Below, in pieces: positions 15,336 to 23,953 of a stretch of 48,705 bases of DNA. Source of the DNA: Amycolatopsis acidicola (GTDB taxonomy: Bacteria; Actinomycetota; Actinomycetes; Mycobacteriales; Pseudonocardiaceae); assembly GCF_007713735.2 (NCBI RefSeq), contig NZ_VMNW02000070.1, forward strand, positions 1-48,705. The letters are read 5' to 3'. A program made the position numbers and the translations under genes. The notes beneath the pieces were generated by a model that made no database searches, had not been told where the DNA came from, and saw only the letters and a program-made list of their open reading frames with translations. Each line of letters opens with the position of its first letter. The stretch's first letter is position 1.

Positions 15336-16555
15336 GCACACCGAAAACGGCGGAGAGCCCGGAGTTGCAGACCGACTTCGACATCCACGACCCGGCGAAC
15401 GCCGACTCCGTCTACGAGTCCTACGCGCGGCTTCGGTCCCAGTGCCCGGTCTCGCATTCCACTGCCTACAGTGGACACTGGGTTTTCACCCGCTACGAAG
15501 ACATCCACCGGATCGTGCGCGACCCGGAGGTCTTCTCCAGCGAATGCGTGAACATCCCGCCGACCATCGGCCAGGACGGGCCGATGATCCCGCTCGAGGT
15601 CGACCCGCCGGACCACACCGTCTACCGGCAGCTGCTCACCCCGCTGTTCTCGCCGACCCGGATGGCCGCGATCGAGCCCGAGGTACGCAAGATCGTCAAC
15701 GAGCTGCTCGACGAGATGGCGGGCCAGGAGCGGGTCGACTTCATCACCGCGTTCGCGAAACCCTTGCCCACCAAGGTGTTCCTCACGCTGATGGGCTGGC
15801 CGCTGTCGGACGCGCCGAAGTTCCACCACTGGACCGACACCATCGTGCTCGGCAAGCCCGGCGCCTCCGAGGAGGAGGCCACCGAGGTGCGGATGGCGGC
15901 CGCGATGGAGGTCTACGCCTACTTCGCCGAAATGCTCGACGAGCGCATGGAGAACGGCGGCGGCGACCAGGACGACGTCACCGCGGTGCTGGTCAACGGG
16001 AAGTTCCAGGATCGTGAGCTGACCCAGTTCGAGATGCTCAACATCCTGTTCATCATGATGATCGGCGGCCTGCACACGGTGCAGGGCCAGCTCGCGCACA
16101 GCGTCATCTACCTCGCCGAACACCCCGAAAAGCGCAGGCAGCTCGTGGACGATCTCGACCTGGTGCCGACCGCGGTCGAGGAGATGCTCCGCTACGAGTC
16201 CGCGATCACGCCCGCCCGCGTGGTCAAGCAGGACGTCGAGATCGGCGGCGTCCAGCTGAAGGAGGGCGACCGCATCCTGATCCCGTTCGGCGCCGCCGAC
16301 CGGGACCCCGAGAAGTTCGACGACCCCGACGACGTCGACCTCACCCGTGACCCGAACCCGCACCTGGCCTTCGGCGGCGGCAGGCACCGCTGCCTCGGCT
16401 CGCACCTCGCGCGGATCGAGCTGCGGATCGCGTTCGAGGAGCTGCACAAGCGGTTCCCGGACTACCGGCTCGACCCCGCCGACCCGCCGCACCGCCACCT
16501 GAGCCAGGTCAAGGGCGTGGAGAAGCTGCCGCTGGTGCTCGGGCAGTCCGCCTGA
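15332..16555 (+). CDS. Cytochrome P450
   Basis: Soluble class I bacterial P450, 407 residues. The heme-binding loop FGGGRHRCLGSHLAR has the ligand C354. The EXXR motif is E284-M-L-R287. In the I-helix the usual (A/G)G-x-(D/E)-T reads GGLHT (245-249), with His248 where an acid is expected, which may alter oxygen activation or substrate contact. The gene lies between its ferredoxin and an SCP2-like lipid carrier, so it likely hydroxylates a hydrophobic molecule that the following alcohol and aldehyde dehydrogenases oxidise further. A sterol, fatty acid or terpenoid are all possible; no CYP family is assigned. Confidence 0.93.
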   Translation: MSTPKTAESPELQTDFDIHDPANADSVYESYARLRSQCPVSHSTAYSGHWVFTRYEDIHRIVRDPEVFSSECVNIPPTIGQDGPMIPLEVDPPDHTVYRQLLTPLFSPTRMAAIEPEVRKIVNELLDEMAGQERVDFITAFAKPLPTKVFLTLMGWPLSDAPKFHHWTDTIVLGKPGASEEEATEVRMAAAMEVYAYFAEMLDERMENGGGDQDDVTAVLVNGKFQDRELTQFEMLNILFIMMIGGLHTVQGQLAHSVIYLAEHPEKRRQLVDDLDLVPTAVEEMLRYESAITPARVVKQDVEIGGVQLKEGDRILIPFGAADRDPEKFDDPDDVDLTRDPNPHLAFGGGRHRCLGSHLARIELRIAFEELHKRFPDYRLDPADPPHRHLSQVKGVEKLPLVLGQSA

Positions 16556-16587
16556 GCGCCGTTCACCGAAACCGGATTGGAGTGACC

Positions 16588-16977
16588 ATGGCTGTCAAGT
16601 TCGGCACCCTCGACTTCTACAAGGCGATGGCCGACGAGCTCAACAACGACCCGGAGTGGGCGGAGAAGGGCAAGAACCTCTCCTACACGATGGTCTACAA
16701 CTACCTGGCCCCCGTCGAGGGCTCGTTCTTCGTCGAGTTCGACCACGGCAAGGTCGTCGAGGTCCGTGACGCGTCGACGGCGGACTCCGAGGGCGCGAAC
16801 TTCGTGATCACCGGCTCCAGCGACGTGTGGCGGGGCGTGTTCGAGAAGAAGATCAACCCGACCGTCGCGCTGACGCGGGGCCAGCTGCGGGTCCGCGGCA
16901 AGATGGCCCAGCTGCTCAAGAACATGGCCGCCTTCCAGCACGTCATCGTCGCGATGACGCGCGTGGACTTCGAGTAG
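16588..16977 (+). CDS. SCP2-like sterol/lipid-binding protein
   Basis: 129 residues forming one SCP2 fold: an N-terminal helix, a beta sheet with GSFFVEFDHGKVVEV and FVITGSSDVWRGVFEKK, and a C-terminal helix with LRVRGKMAQLLKN. Members carry lipids or acyl-CoA, and in actinobacteria often sit in operons for steroid or hydrocarbon breakdown. ATG 16588 has TTGGAG five bases upstream; a GTG two codons earlier is less well placed. It probably presents the substrate to the P450 or the dehydrogenases. It is a carrier, not an enzyme, so direct function cannot be read. Confidence 0.88.
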   Translation: MAVKFGTLDFYKAMADELNNDPEWAEKGKNLSYTMVYNYLAPVEGSFFVEFDHGKVVEVRDASTADSEGANFVITGSSDVWRGVFEKKINPTVALTRGQLRVRGKMAQLLKNMAAFQHVIVAMTRVDFE

Positions 16978-16985
16978 GGGGCGCG

Positions 16986-18095
16986 GTGAAGTCAAGGGCG
17001 GCGGTGCTGCTCGAAGCACCGGGGAAATGGGACATCGTCGAGGTCGACGTCGACGAGCCCCAGGAGCACGAAGTCCTCGTCCGCTACGTCTCGGCGGGCC
17101 TGTGCCACTCCGACGACCACCTCACCAAGGGCGACGTGCCCTCGGCGCACTACCCGTACTGCGGCGGGCACGAGGGCGCCGGCATCGTCGAGGCCGTCGG
17201 CCCCGGCGTGCGTGACCTCGAGGTGGGCGACCACGTGGTGGCCGCGTTCATCCCGGGCTGCGGCCGGTGCAAATGGTGCTCCGCCGGCATGCAGAACCTG
17301 TGCGACAACGGCGCCTTCATGATGATGGGCACGCAGCTCGACGGCACGTTCCGGTTGCACCACAACGGGGCCGACGTCGCGCAGTGCTCGCTGGTGTCCA
17401 CTTTCTCCGAGTACAGCGTGCTCCCCGAGTGGGGCGCGGTGAAGATCGACAAGGACATCCCGCTGGACAAGGCCGCGCTGGTCGGCTGCGGCGTCGCCAC
17501 CGGCTGGGGTTCGGCGGTCAACGCCGCCGCGGTCAAGCCGGGGCACGTCGTGATCGTGATGGGCGTCGGCGGCATCGGCATCAACGCCGTGCAGGGCGCC
17601 AAGCACGCCGGCGCGACGCGGATCATCGCGGTGGACCCGGTGGAGTTCAAGCGCAAGAGCGCGCTGGAGTTCGGCGCCACCGACGCGGTCGAGAACATGG
17701 TGCAGGCCACCGATCTCGCGCAGTCGCTGACCTACGGCCAGGGCGCGGACTCGGCGATCGTGACCGTCGGCGTGGTCAAGCCCGACCACGTAGGCGACGC
17801 ATTCGCCGCCGTGCGCAAGGCCGGCACCGTCGTGGTGACCGGGGTCGCGAACGTCGACGAGGCGACCATCCCGGTCAGCCTGTTCGAGCTGGCGATGTTC
17901 CAGAAGCGGATCCAGGGCGCGCTCTACGGCATGCTCTCGCCGTCGAGCGCCACGCCGTTCCTGCTGGACCTGTACCGGGCGGGCGCGCTGAAACTCGACG
18001 AGCTGGTGAGCCGTCGTTACTCGCTCGAAGAGATCAATCAGGGATACGAGGACATGCACGCGGGCACCAACATCCGCGGCGTGATCGATTTCTGA
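16986..18095 (+). CDS. Zinc-dependent alcohol dehydrogenase, NDMA-type subfamily
   Basis: Medium-chain dehydrogenase of 369 residues. Catalytic zinc ligands fit C40 (AGLCHSD), H62-E63 (GGHEGAG) and C168 (VGCGVATGWG). Structural zinc is held by C92, C95, C98 and C106. The Rossmann motif is GVGGIGINAVQGAKHAG. The long insert with FMMMGTQLDGT and the overall pattern match the mycothiol/NDMA-dependent actinobacterial group, in which the nicotinamide cofactor is often tightly bound. GTG 16986 follows the SCP2 stop by eight bases. It should oxidise the alcohol made by the P450 to an aldehyde for the first gene of the operon. Confidence 0.9.
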   Translation: MKSRAAVLLEAPGKWDIVEVDVDEPQEHEVLVRYVSAGLCHSDDHLTKGDVPSAHYPYCGGHEGAGIVEAVGPGVRDLEVGDHVVAAFIPGCGRCKWCSAGMQNLCDNGAFMMMGTQLDGTFRLHHNGADVAQCSLVSTFSEYSVLPEWGAVKIDKDIPLDKAALVGCGVATGWGSAVNAAAVKPGHVVIVMGVGGIGINAVQGAKHAGATRIIAVDPVEFKRKSALEFGATDAVENMVQATDLAQSLTYGQGADSAIVTVGVVKPDHVGDAFAAVRKAGTVVVTGVANVDEATIPVSLFELAMFQKRIQGALYGMLSPSSATPFLLDLYRAGALKLDELVSRRYSLEEINQGYEDMHAGTNIRGVIDF

Positions 18096-18152
18096 TTTCC
18101 CTGTGGTGGCGCCGGTATTTCTCGTCCCGAGAAGTCCATTGAGGAGGGTTCG

Positions 18153-18725
18153 ATGTCCGTGTGTGATGACTCCTGGGAACTCGTGCACGCGGTGCAGGGC
18201 GGCGACCTTCCGATGTTCGGCGAAATCTACCGGCGCTACCATTCCTCGCTGATCGGTTTCTTCGTGAGCAGGCAGTTCGACCGGGCCACGGCCGAGGATC
18301 TCACCAGCGAGACGTTCGTCCGTGCCCTGCAGGCGATCCGGACGGTGCGCTACCAGGGCCGGGATCTCGGCGCCTGGCTGGTCACGATCGCCCGCAACCT
18401 CACGCTGGACTACCGGAAATCGGGCCGGGCGCGCCGGGAGACCTCGGTGCCCGAGGTGTTCGACCTCGACGGCACGGCCGCCGGCCCGGAGGTTCGGGTG
18501 CTGGCCGCGATGGAGCTGGACCTCGTCTGCGACCGGCTGGGCGAACTCACCGGGGAACAACGGAACTGCTTGCTGCTGCGAAGAATCCACGGCTATTCGG
18601 TCGCCGAAACAGCCGCGCTGCTCGGCCGTTCCGAAGGGGCCACCAGGGCGTTGCAGCACCGCGCCGAGCGCGCGCTCGCTTCGCTGATGGCCGACGCCGG
18701 GAAAGTTCCGGCCGAAAACCGTTAG
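18153..18725 (+). CDS. ECF-family RNA polymerase sigma factor
   Basis: 190 residues with sigma region 2 (about 20-90: AEDLTSETFVRALQAI, then AWLVTIARNLTLDYRKS) and region 4 (about 130-180: LTGEQRNCLLLRRIHGYSVAETAALLGRSEGATRALQHRA). GAGGAGGG precedes the ATG. It lies 57 bases after the alcohol dehydrogenase and 102 before the first YrbE gene, all on the same strand. A small inverted repeat, TTCTCG-TCC-CGAGAA, at 18119-18133 lies just upstream and could be an operator or weak terminator. No anti-sigma gene is adjacent, so its control is unexplained. It may transcribe the Mce operon. Confidence 0.92.
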   Translation: MSVCDDSWELVHAVQGGDLPMFGEIYRRYHSSLIGFFVSRQFDRATAEDLTSETFVRALQAIRTVRYQGRDLGAWLVTIARNLTLDYRKSGRARRETSVPEVFDLDGTAAGPEVRVLAAMELDLVCDRLGELTGEQRNCLLLRRIHGYSVAETAALLGRSEGATRALQHRAERALASLMADAGKVPAENR

Positions 18726-18746
18726 TTTTTATTGACCACTGTGGAC

Positions 18747-18777
18747 TTGACGTCGGTCTCTCGCCTGTGCTTAAACT
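18747..18777 (+). promoter_or_regulatory. Candidate promoter of the Mce operon
   Basis: TTGACG (18747-18752) with an 18- or 19-base spacer to TTAAAC/TAAACT (18771-18777) lies 51 bases before the first YrbE start. The region also holds a duplicated TTGAC (18732 and 18747) flanking CCACTGTGG. Whether the upstream ECF factor uses this promoter is unknown. Confidence 0.45.
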
Positions 18778-18827
18778 AATGGCAATAGGTTGACGAACCG
18801 CCGCGAACGCCTCAACGGGGAGACGAA

Positions 18828-19751
18828 ATGCGTGAGTCGCAAGGGCGGCCGGCGTGGCCGGGCGAGGGTGGCGATTCCGCCGGCTCGGGCCTGGGCTCGG
18901 CGGCGGTGCTCGCCGACCGGCCCACCGGCCCGCCGCCGGTCTTCGAAACACCGCCGCTGGCCGGCAAACTCCCCGGCGGGGTGTTCGGCCTGCTGGAACA
19001 GGCCGGCGCGATGGCCCAGCTGCTCGGCGAAGTCGTCTGGAGCGCGATCCGGCGCCCGGTCGGGTACTGGCGCGCGGTGCGCGACGAGATGTACACGCTG
19101 CTGAAGCTGTGCTGGTTCCCGATGATCCTCGCGGTGTTCACCTTCGGCGTGATGGTCGCGATCCTCGGCATCAACTTCACCACCCTGATCGGCGCGAACA
19201 ACCGGTACGGGCAGTACTTCTTCATCGCGAGCGTGCGGGAGTTCTCGCCGTGGATCAACTCCATGGTCGTGGCCGGCATCATCGGCGCCGCGCTCGCCGC
19301 CGATCTCGGCGCCCGCCGGGTGCGCGAGGAGCTGGACGCGCTGAAGGTGCTGGGCATGGACCCGGTGCGCGAACTGGTGCTGCCGCGGGTGGTGTCCGCG
19401 GTGTTCATGACCGCGCTGCTGAACATGGTCGCGATCATGATCGCCGTCCTTTCCGGACTGTTCGGCATCATCGTCTTCGGCGGGGTCTCCGGCGGCGAGT
19501 ACTTTTCCACGCTGTACGCGAATCTGACGCCGGTGGAGGTGTGGGGCAGCTTCATCAAGAGCGCCGTGTTCGGTCTGGTGATCGGCGTTGTCTGCTCCTA
19601 CAAGGGTTTCACCGCGCAGGGTGGCGCGATCGGCGTCGGGCGCGCGGTGAACCAGGCCGTGGTCATCTCGTTCGTGGTCATCTGGCTGGTCGATTTCGCG
19701 TTCAGCTCCATCATGCTCGGGCTCAACCCCGAGATGCAGACGGTGCGCTGA
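18828..19751 (+). CDS. yrbEA: Mce-system permease, YrbE/MlaE family, first subunit
   Basis: Membrane subunit of an Mce lipid-import ABC system, 307 residues. A charged, Pro/Gly-rich cytoplasmic tail of about 60 residues precedes the MlaE domain (about 90-300), which has roughly five or six helices and the family segment LGARRVREELDALKVLGMDPVRELVLPR (shortened here: LDALKVLGMDPVREL), the coupling helix that contacts the ATPase. It is followed after 13 bases by its partner permease. Known Mce complexes contain one YrbEA and one YrbEB. GGGGAGACG precedes the ATG. Confidence 0.92.
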   Translation: MRESQGRPAWPGEGGDSAGSGLGSAAVLADRPTGPPPVFETPPLAGKLPGGVFGLLEQAGAMAQLLGEVVWSAIRRPVGYWRAVRDEMYTLLKLCWFPMILAVFTFGVMVAILGINFTTLIGANNRYGQYFFIASVREFSPWINSMVVAGIIGAALAADLGARRVREELDALKVLGMDPVRELVLPRVVSAVFMTALLNMVAIMIAVLSGLFGIIVFGGVSGGEYFSTLYANLTPVEVWGSFIKSAVFGLVIGVVCSYKGFTAQGGAIGVGRAVNQAVVISFVVIWLVDFAFSSIMLGLNPEMQTVR

Positions 19752-19764
19752 GGAAGAGGATCCG

Positions 19765-20559
19765 ATGACGAGCTTGCAGACCGGCAGGGTGGCCGGGTTC
19801 CTCGGCAACACCGCCGACGTGGTGCGGTTCTCCGCGAGCGCCGTGCGGAGCGTGGGGAAGACCCGGCTGTATGTGTCGGAAGTGTTGCGGCAGGCGGGAA
19901 TCCTGGTGCTCTCCAGCGGCCTGGTGATCTGGGCGATGGAGTTCGTGATCGGCGGCGTGTTCGCCGTCGAGGGGCACTACATCAGCCGGCAGTTCGGCGC
20001 GCAGGGGCTGGTCGCGGTGTTCCCCGCGCTCGGCGGGCTGCGCACCTGCGCCCCGGAGATGTGGGGCTGGATCCTCGCCGCGAAGGTCGGCTGCGGCATC
20101 GTGGCCGAGCTCGGGTCGATGCGCATCACCGAGGAGATCGACGCGCTGCAGGTGATGGGGATCCGGCCGAAGCCCTATCTGGTCGGCACCAGGGTGCTGG
20201 CCGCGTGGATCGCGATGCCGTTCCTGTACCTGGTGGGACTCGGCCTGATGTACGTCGCCTCGTACCTGATGCTGGTGCCGGTGCTCGGCACCGTCTCCGA
20301 GGGCGGGTTCTCCGCCGTGCTGTGGGCCTTCCAGAGCCCGCTGGACATCCTGTTCTCCTTGCTGTGGACCATGATCGCCGGAACGCTGATCGTGCTGGTG
20401 GCCTGCTACTACGGGTTCAACGCGCGCGGCGGGCCGGTCGGGGTCGGCCTCAACACCGCCAAGTCGATGCTGGTGAACATGGTGCTGATCAGCGTCGTCG
20501 GGATGATCTGCCAGCAGCTGTTCTGGGGCGGCTTCCCCAACGCTCCCATCGGTAACTGA
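19765..20559 (+). CDS. yrbEB: Mce-system permease, YrbE/MlaE family, second subunit
   Basis: Second MlaE-domain permease, 264 residues, without the long tail of the first subunit. The coupling segment EEIDALQVMGIRPKPYL is clear, and five or six membrane helices fill the rest. It should pair with the first subunit to move a hydrophobic substrate delivered by the Mce tube across the plasma membrane. GAGGAAGAGG precedes the ATG. Standard length and order for the family. Confidence 0.92.
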   Translation: MTSLQTGRVAGFLGNTADVVRFSASAVRSVGKTRLYVSEVLRQAGILVLSSGLVIWAMEFVIGGVFAVEGHYISRQFGAQGLVAVFPALGGLRTCAPEMWGWILAAKVGCGIVAELGSMRITEEIDALQVMGIRPKPYLVGTRVLAAWIAMPFLYLVGLGLMYVASYLMLVPVLGTVSEGGFSAVLWAFQSPLDILFSLLWTMIAGTLIVLVACYYGFNARGGPVGVGLNTAKSMLVNMVLISVVGMICQQLFWGGFPNAPIGN

Positions 20560-20587
20560 CATGCCCACTTTTCCCTTCGGAGGTCCC

Positions 20588-21394
20588 ATGCTCGGGGAAG
20601 CCACCGCGACCCAGCCGATCCCGCCGGTGCGGGACCCTGGCGCGCCCACGGTCGAGATCCGCGAGGTGTACAAGTCGTTCGGCTCGTTCGACATCCTGCG
20701 CGGGCTGAACCTCAGCTTCGCCAACAACGCCATCACCACAGTGCTCGGCCCTTCCGGTACCGGGAAGAGCGTGCTGCTCAAGCACATCGTGGGCCTGCTC
20801 GAACCGGATGCCGGTGAGGTCATGGTGTTCGGCGACGACATCTGGAAGGCCAGCGAGGACGACCGCTACGAGCTGCGCAAGCGGTTCGGGGTGCTGTTCC
20901 AGGACGGCGCGCTGTTCGGCTCGATGGACGTGTACGACAACGTGGCGTTCCCGCTGCGCAAGCACACCAGCATGACCGAGTCCGAGATCGAGGAAGTCGT
21001 GATGGGCCGGTTGCGCGAGGTCGGTCTCGAAGCGGCCAAGAACAAGGAGCCCGGCTCGATCTCCGGCGGGATGCGCAAACGCGCCGGTTTCGCGCGGGCG
21101 CTGGTGATGAACCCCGAGGTCGTGCTCTTCGACGAGCCGGACTCCGGGCTCGACCCGGTACGCACCAGCCTGCTCAACGACCTGATCCTGCAGATGCACG
21201 CCGAGCACGGCGGCACCTACGTGCTGGTGACGCACGACATCCGGACGGCCCGCAAGGTTTCCGACTACGTCGGGCTGATCTGGAAGGGCAAGCTGATCCA
21301 CTATGGACCGACCGAGGAGGCCTTCGCCTCCGAGGACCCGTTCGTCCGGCAGTTCCTCGCCGGTGACTCGGCCGGGCCACTGGGGATGGACTGA
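20588..21394 (+). CDS. mkl: Mce-system ATP-binding protein (Mkl/MceG family)
   Basis: ATPase that powers the YrbE permeases. 268 residues: Walker A GPSGTGKSVLLKH, signature SISGGMRKRAGFARAL, Walker B EVVLFDEPDSGLDPV and switch His in VTHDIRTARK. The SISGGM signature and DEPDSGLDP are characteristic of MlaF/Mkl proteins. ATG 20588 has CGGAGG four bases upstream; an in-frame ATG nine codons earlier (20561) has no ribosome site. In Mycobacterium the shared MceG ATPase is encoded away from the mce operons; here the gene sits inside the operon, so this system carries its own motor. Confidence 0.92.
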   Translation: MLGEATATQPIPPVRDPGAPTVEIREVYKSFGSFDILRGLNLSFANNAITTVLGPSGTGKSVLLKHIVGLLEPDAGEVMVFGDDIWKASEDDRYELRKRFGVLFQDGALFGSMDVYDNVAFPLRKHTSMTESEIEEVVMGRLREVGLEAAKNKEPGSISGGMRKRAGFARALVMNPEVVLFDEPDSGLDPVRTSLLNDLILQMHAEHGGTYVLVTHDIRTARKVSDYVGLIWKGKLIHYGPTEEAFASEDPFVRQFLAGDSAGPLGMD

Positions 21395-21396
21395 CG

Positions 21397-22635
21397 ATGA
21401 AACGCGGGACAATCCTCCGGATCGCTCTCGCCGCCGCGGTGGTGATCGCCGTGGTCGCGGGATACACGTTGTGGCCCAAGGGAAACGACGGCTACGAGGT
21501 GCGACTGGTGATGCCATCCGCTGCCGGGCTCGTCGGCGGCGCGCCGGTGCGCGTCAACGGTGTCGACGTCGGGCAGGTCGCGGACATCGCGGCGAAGGAC
21601 AACCAGGCCGTCATCACGGTGAAGCTGGACAACACGCACGCCCCGCTCCACAGTGGATCCACCGCGTGGGTGGAAACGCGGTCGGTGCTGGGGGAGCGCA
21701 ATATCGAGATCCAGCCCGGCCCGGCCACGAACCCCGCCGTGCCCTCCGGTGGTCTCGTCGAAGCGCGGCCGCAGGTCAACGTCGAGGACCTCCTCGAAGC
21801 GCTCGACCCGCAGACCCGCCAGCACGTCAGCGGGCTCGTCCAGCAGCTCAACACCACGCTCGCCGGCAGCCAGAACGACGTGAACGCGACGATCCACGCC
21901 GCGGGCCCGACCGTCGAAGCGCTGGGCGAGGTGCTCGGCGCGATCGGCCAGGACGGCCCCGCGATCCGCGAGCTGGTCACGAAATTGAACGGGATGACCT
22001 CGACGCTCGCGCAGCGGCAGGACCAGCTCAGCGGTACGGTGCGCAACCTCGCGTCGGTCGCGGAAACCGCCGCGGACCAGCAAGAACAGCTCACCTCGGC
22101 GCTCAGCCAGCTCCCGGCCACGTTGTCGGCGGCCAAGACGGGCCTGGACAAGATGCCCGCCGCGGCGGACGCGACCCAGCCGCTGCTGGACGACCTGCGC
22201 CCGGTCGCCGACAAACTTCCCGGTGTCGCGAACGATCTCGGCCCGCTGCTGACCGATTTGCGGCCGACGATCGCGGACCTGCGCCCCACCCTCGACTCCG
22301 CGAACACGCTGCTCGACTACACGCCCGGCCTGCTCGACGCCGTGCACAACACCGCGCCCGGCCTCAACGCCGCGGTGCAGGGGTTGGCGCCGACACTGAA
22401 GTACTGGCGCCCGTACACCCCGGAGCTCGCCGGGTTCCTCGCGAACTGGGGTTCGGTCTTCGCCGCTTACGACTCGGTCGGCCACTACATCCGCGGTCTC
22501 GTCGTGCTTTCCCCGACGAGCGCCAACTCTCTGCCGGTCAACTCGCTGCCGGGCTTCACGCGTCAGGTCGCGCCGAAGCCTGGTGAAGCGGGCGGGCAGC
22601 CGTGGACCGACGCCAACGGGGAGGGCATGCGATGA
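21397..22635 (+). CDS. mceA: Mce family protein, position A
   Basis: First of six Mce subunits, 412 residues. An N-terminal anchor helix (about 7-24) is followed by an MlaD/MCE beta domain (about 33-110: LVGGAPVRVNGVDVGQV). The long helical tail is rich in Leu-Arg-Pro repeats (LRPVADKLP, LRPTIADLRPT), as in the needle of Mce complexes, ending in YIRGLVVLSP. Six different Mce proteins are thought to form one hetero-hexameric tube guiding lipids to the permease. It starts three bases after the ATPase gene and overlaps the next as ATGA. Substrate unknown. Confidence 0.92.
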   Translation: MKRGTILRIALAAAVVIAVVAGYTLWPKGNDGYEVRLVMPSAAGLVGGAPVRVNGVDVGQVADIAAKDNQAVITVKLDNTHAPLHSGSTAWVETRSVLGERNIEIQPGPATNPAVPSGGLVEARPQVNVEDLLEALDPQTRQHVSGLVQQLNTTLAGSQNDVNATIHAAGPTVEALGEVLGAIGQDGPAIRELVTKLNGMTSTLAQRQDQLSGTVRNLASVAETAADQQEQLTSALSQLPATLSAAKTGLDKMPAAADATQPLLDDLRPVADKLPGVANDLGPLLTDLRPTIADLRPTLDSANTLLDYTPGLLDAVHNTAPGLNAAVQGLAPTLKYWRPYTPELAGFLANWGSVFAAYDSVGHYIRGLVVLSPTSANSLPVNSLPGFTRQVAPKPGEAGGQPWTDANGEGMR

Positions 22636-23951
22636 AGACGTGGTTGCGTGCCACCCTCGTGGTGGTCGTGGTCGCCGCCGTCGCGGTGACCGGGGTGTTC
22701 GTGTGGCAGGACAAGAAGGACAGCGGCCAGGCGACCGTCGTCGCGATGTTCGCCGACGCGTCCCCGCTGATCCCCGGCAACACGGTGAACCTGCGCGGGA
22801 TGAAGATCGGCGAGATCACGGACATCGCGCTGGAGCACGGGCAGGCGCGCGTCGTCATGTCCGTGGACAAGGGCGTGCTCCCGCTGCACACCGACGCCCG
22901 CGCCACCGTCCGCCCGGTCAGCCTGCTCGGCGAGCGTTACGTCGAACTCGACCCGGGGACGGCCGCGGCGCCCGCGCTGCCGGCCGGCGCGGCCATCGGC
23001 TCGGACCACACGAGCGCCTCGGTGGACCTCGACCAGATCCTGAACTCGCTCGACGACCCGACCTCGACGGCGCTCGCCACGCTCGTCACGACGATGGGCG
23101 AGGGCACCGGCGGCCGTGCCGGCGACATCGACGCCGCGCTCAAGGCGCTGCAGCCGGTGATGACGCAGACCGACCAGCTCAGCGGTGTGCTCAACGACCA
23201 GAACAGCGTGCTGACCCAGCTGCTCGACCGGGTCAAGCCGGTCGCGGACTCGCTCGCGGCGAACCAGGGCAAGAACCTGGACCAGCTCATTTCCTCCTTC
23301 ACCGCAACGATTTCCACGATCTCCTCGAACCGTGAGGCACTGCAGTCCACCCTCACCGAGCTGCCCGGTTTCCTCGCCGGCGCGCGGCGCGCGGTGCAAC
23401 AGCTCGCCGGGGTCGCGAACGAGACCACGCCGATGCTCGCCGACATCCGCCCGGTCACCGACAACCTCACCACGATCAGCCAGGAGCTGAAGACCTTCGC
23501 CGACACCGCCGACCCGGCGCTGGCGGCGGCGCGGCCGGTGCTCGACCACGCGAAGACGCTGCTCGACCAGGCCGCGCCGCTGGTCAAGTCGTTGCAGCCG
23601 GCGATGGTCGACCTGCGCGCCGCGTCCGAGGCTTCCGTGCCGCTCGGCAAGGAACTGGCCGACAACCTCGACGGGCTGCTCGCGACCGTCACCGGCTGGG
23701 GCCTGGCGTGCACCGGCTACGACTCCGTCTCGCACTACTTCCGCGGGATGCTCGTCGCCACCCCGACCCCGCTCTTGCAGACCGTGCAGGCGGAGGCCAC
23801 CGGCGGGCCCGGTGGCGGGAAAAGCGCGCCGCGGCAACAGGAACCGCAACCCACCCAGCAGGCGCCGGTCACCGATCCGCTGACCGCCACCGGGCTGACC
23901 CAGGACCAGGAGAAGTCGTTGCTCGGACAGTTGCTCGGCGGGGGGCGGTGA
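22632..23951 (+). CDS. mceB: Mce family protein, position B
   Basis: 439 residues: anchor helix (about 7-24), MCE domain (about 32-110: LIPGNTVNLRGMKIGEI), long helical section, and a C-terminal tail rich in Gly, Pro and Gln (PRQQEPQPTQQAPV) that should extend into the cell envelope. ATG 22632 overlaps the previous stop. An in-frame ATG ten codons upstream lies inside mceA and is rejected. No lipobox Cys. Confidence 0.92.
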   Translation: MKTWLRATLVVVVVAAVAVTGVFVWQDKKDSGQATVVAMFADASPLIPGNTVNLRGMKIGEITDIALEHGQARVVMSVDKGVLPLHTDARATVRPVSLLGERYVELDPGTAAAPALPAGAAIGSDHTSASVDLDQILNSLDDPTSTALATLVTTMGEGTGGRAGDIDAALKALQPVMTQTDQLSGVLNDQNSVLTQLLDRVKPVADSLAANQGKNLDQLISSFTATISTISSNREALQSTLTELPGFLAGARRAVQQLAGVANETTPMLADIRPVTDNLTTISQELKTFADTADPALAAARPVLDHAKTLLDQAAPLVKSLQPAMVDLRAASEASVPLGKELADNLDGLLATVTGWGLACTGYDSVSHYFRGMLVATPTPLLQTVQAEATGGPGGGKSAPRQQEPQPTQQAPVTDPLTATGLTQDQEKSLLGQLLGGGR

Positions 23952-23953
23952 CG

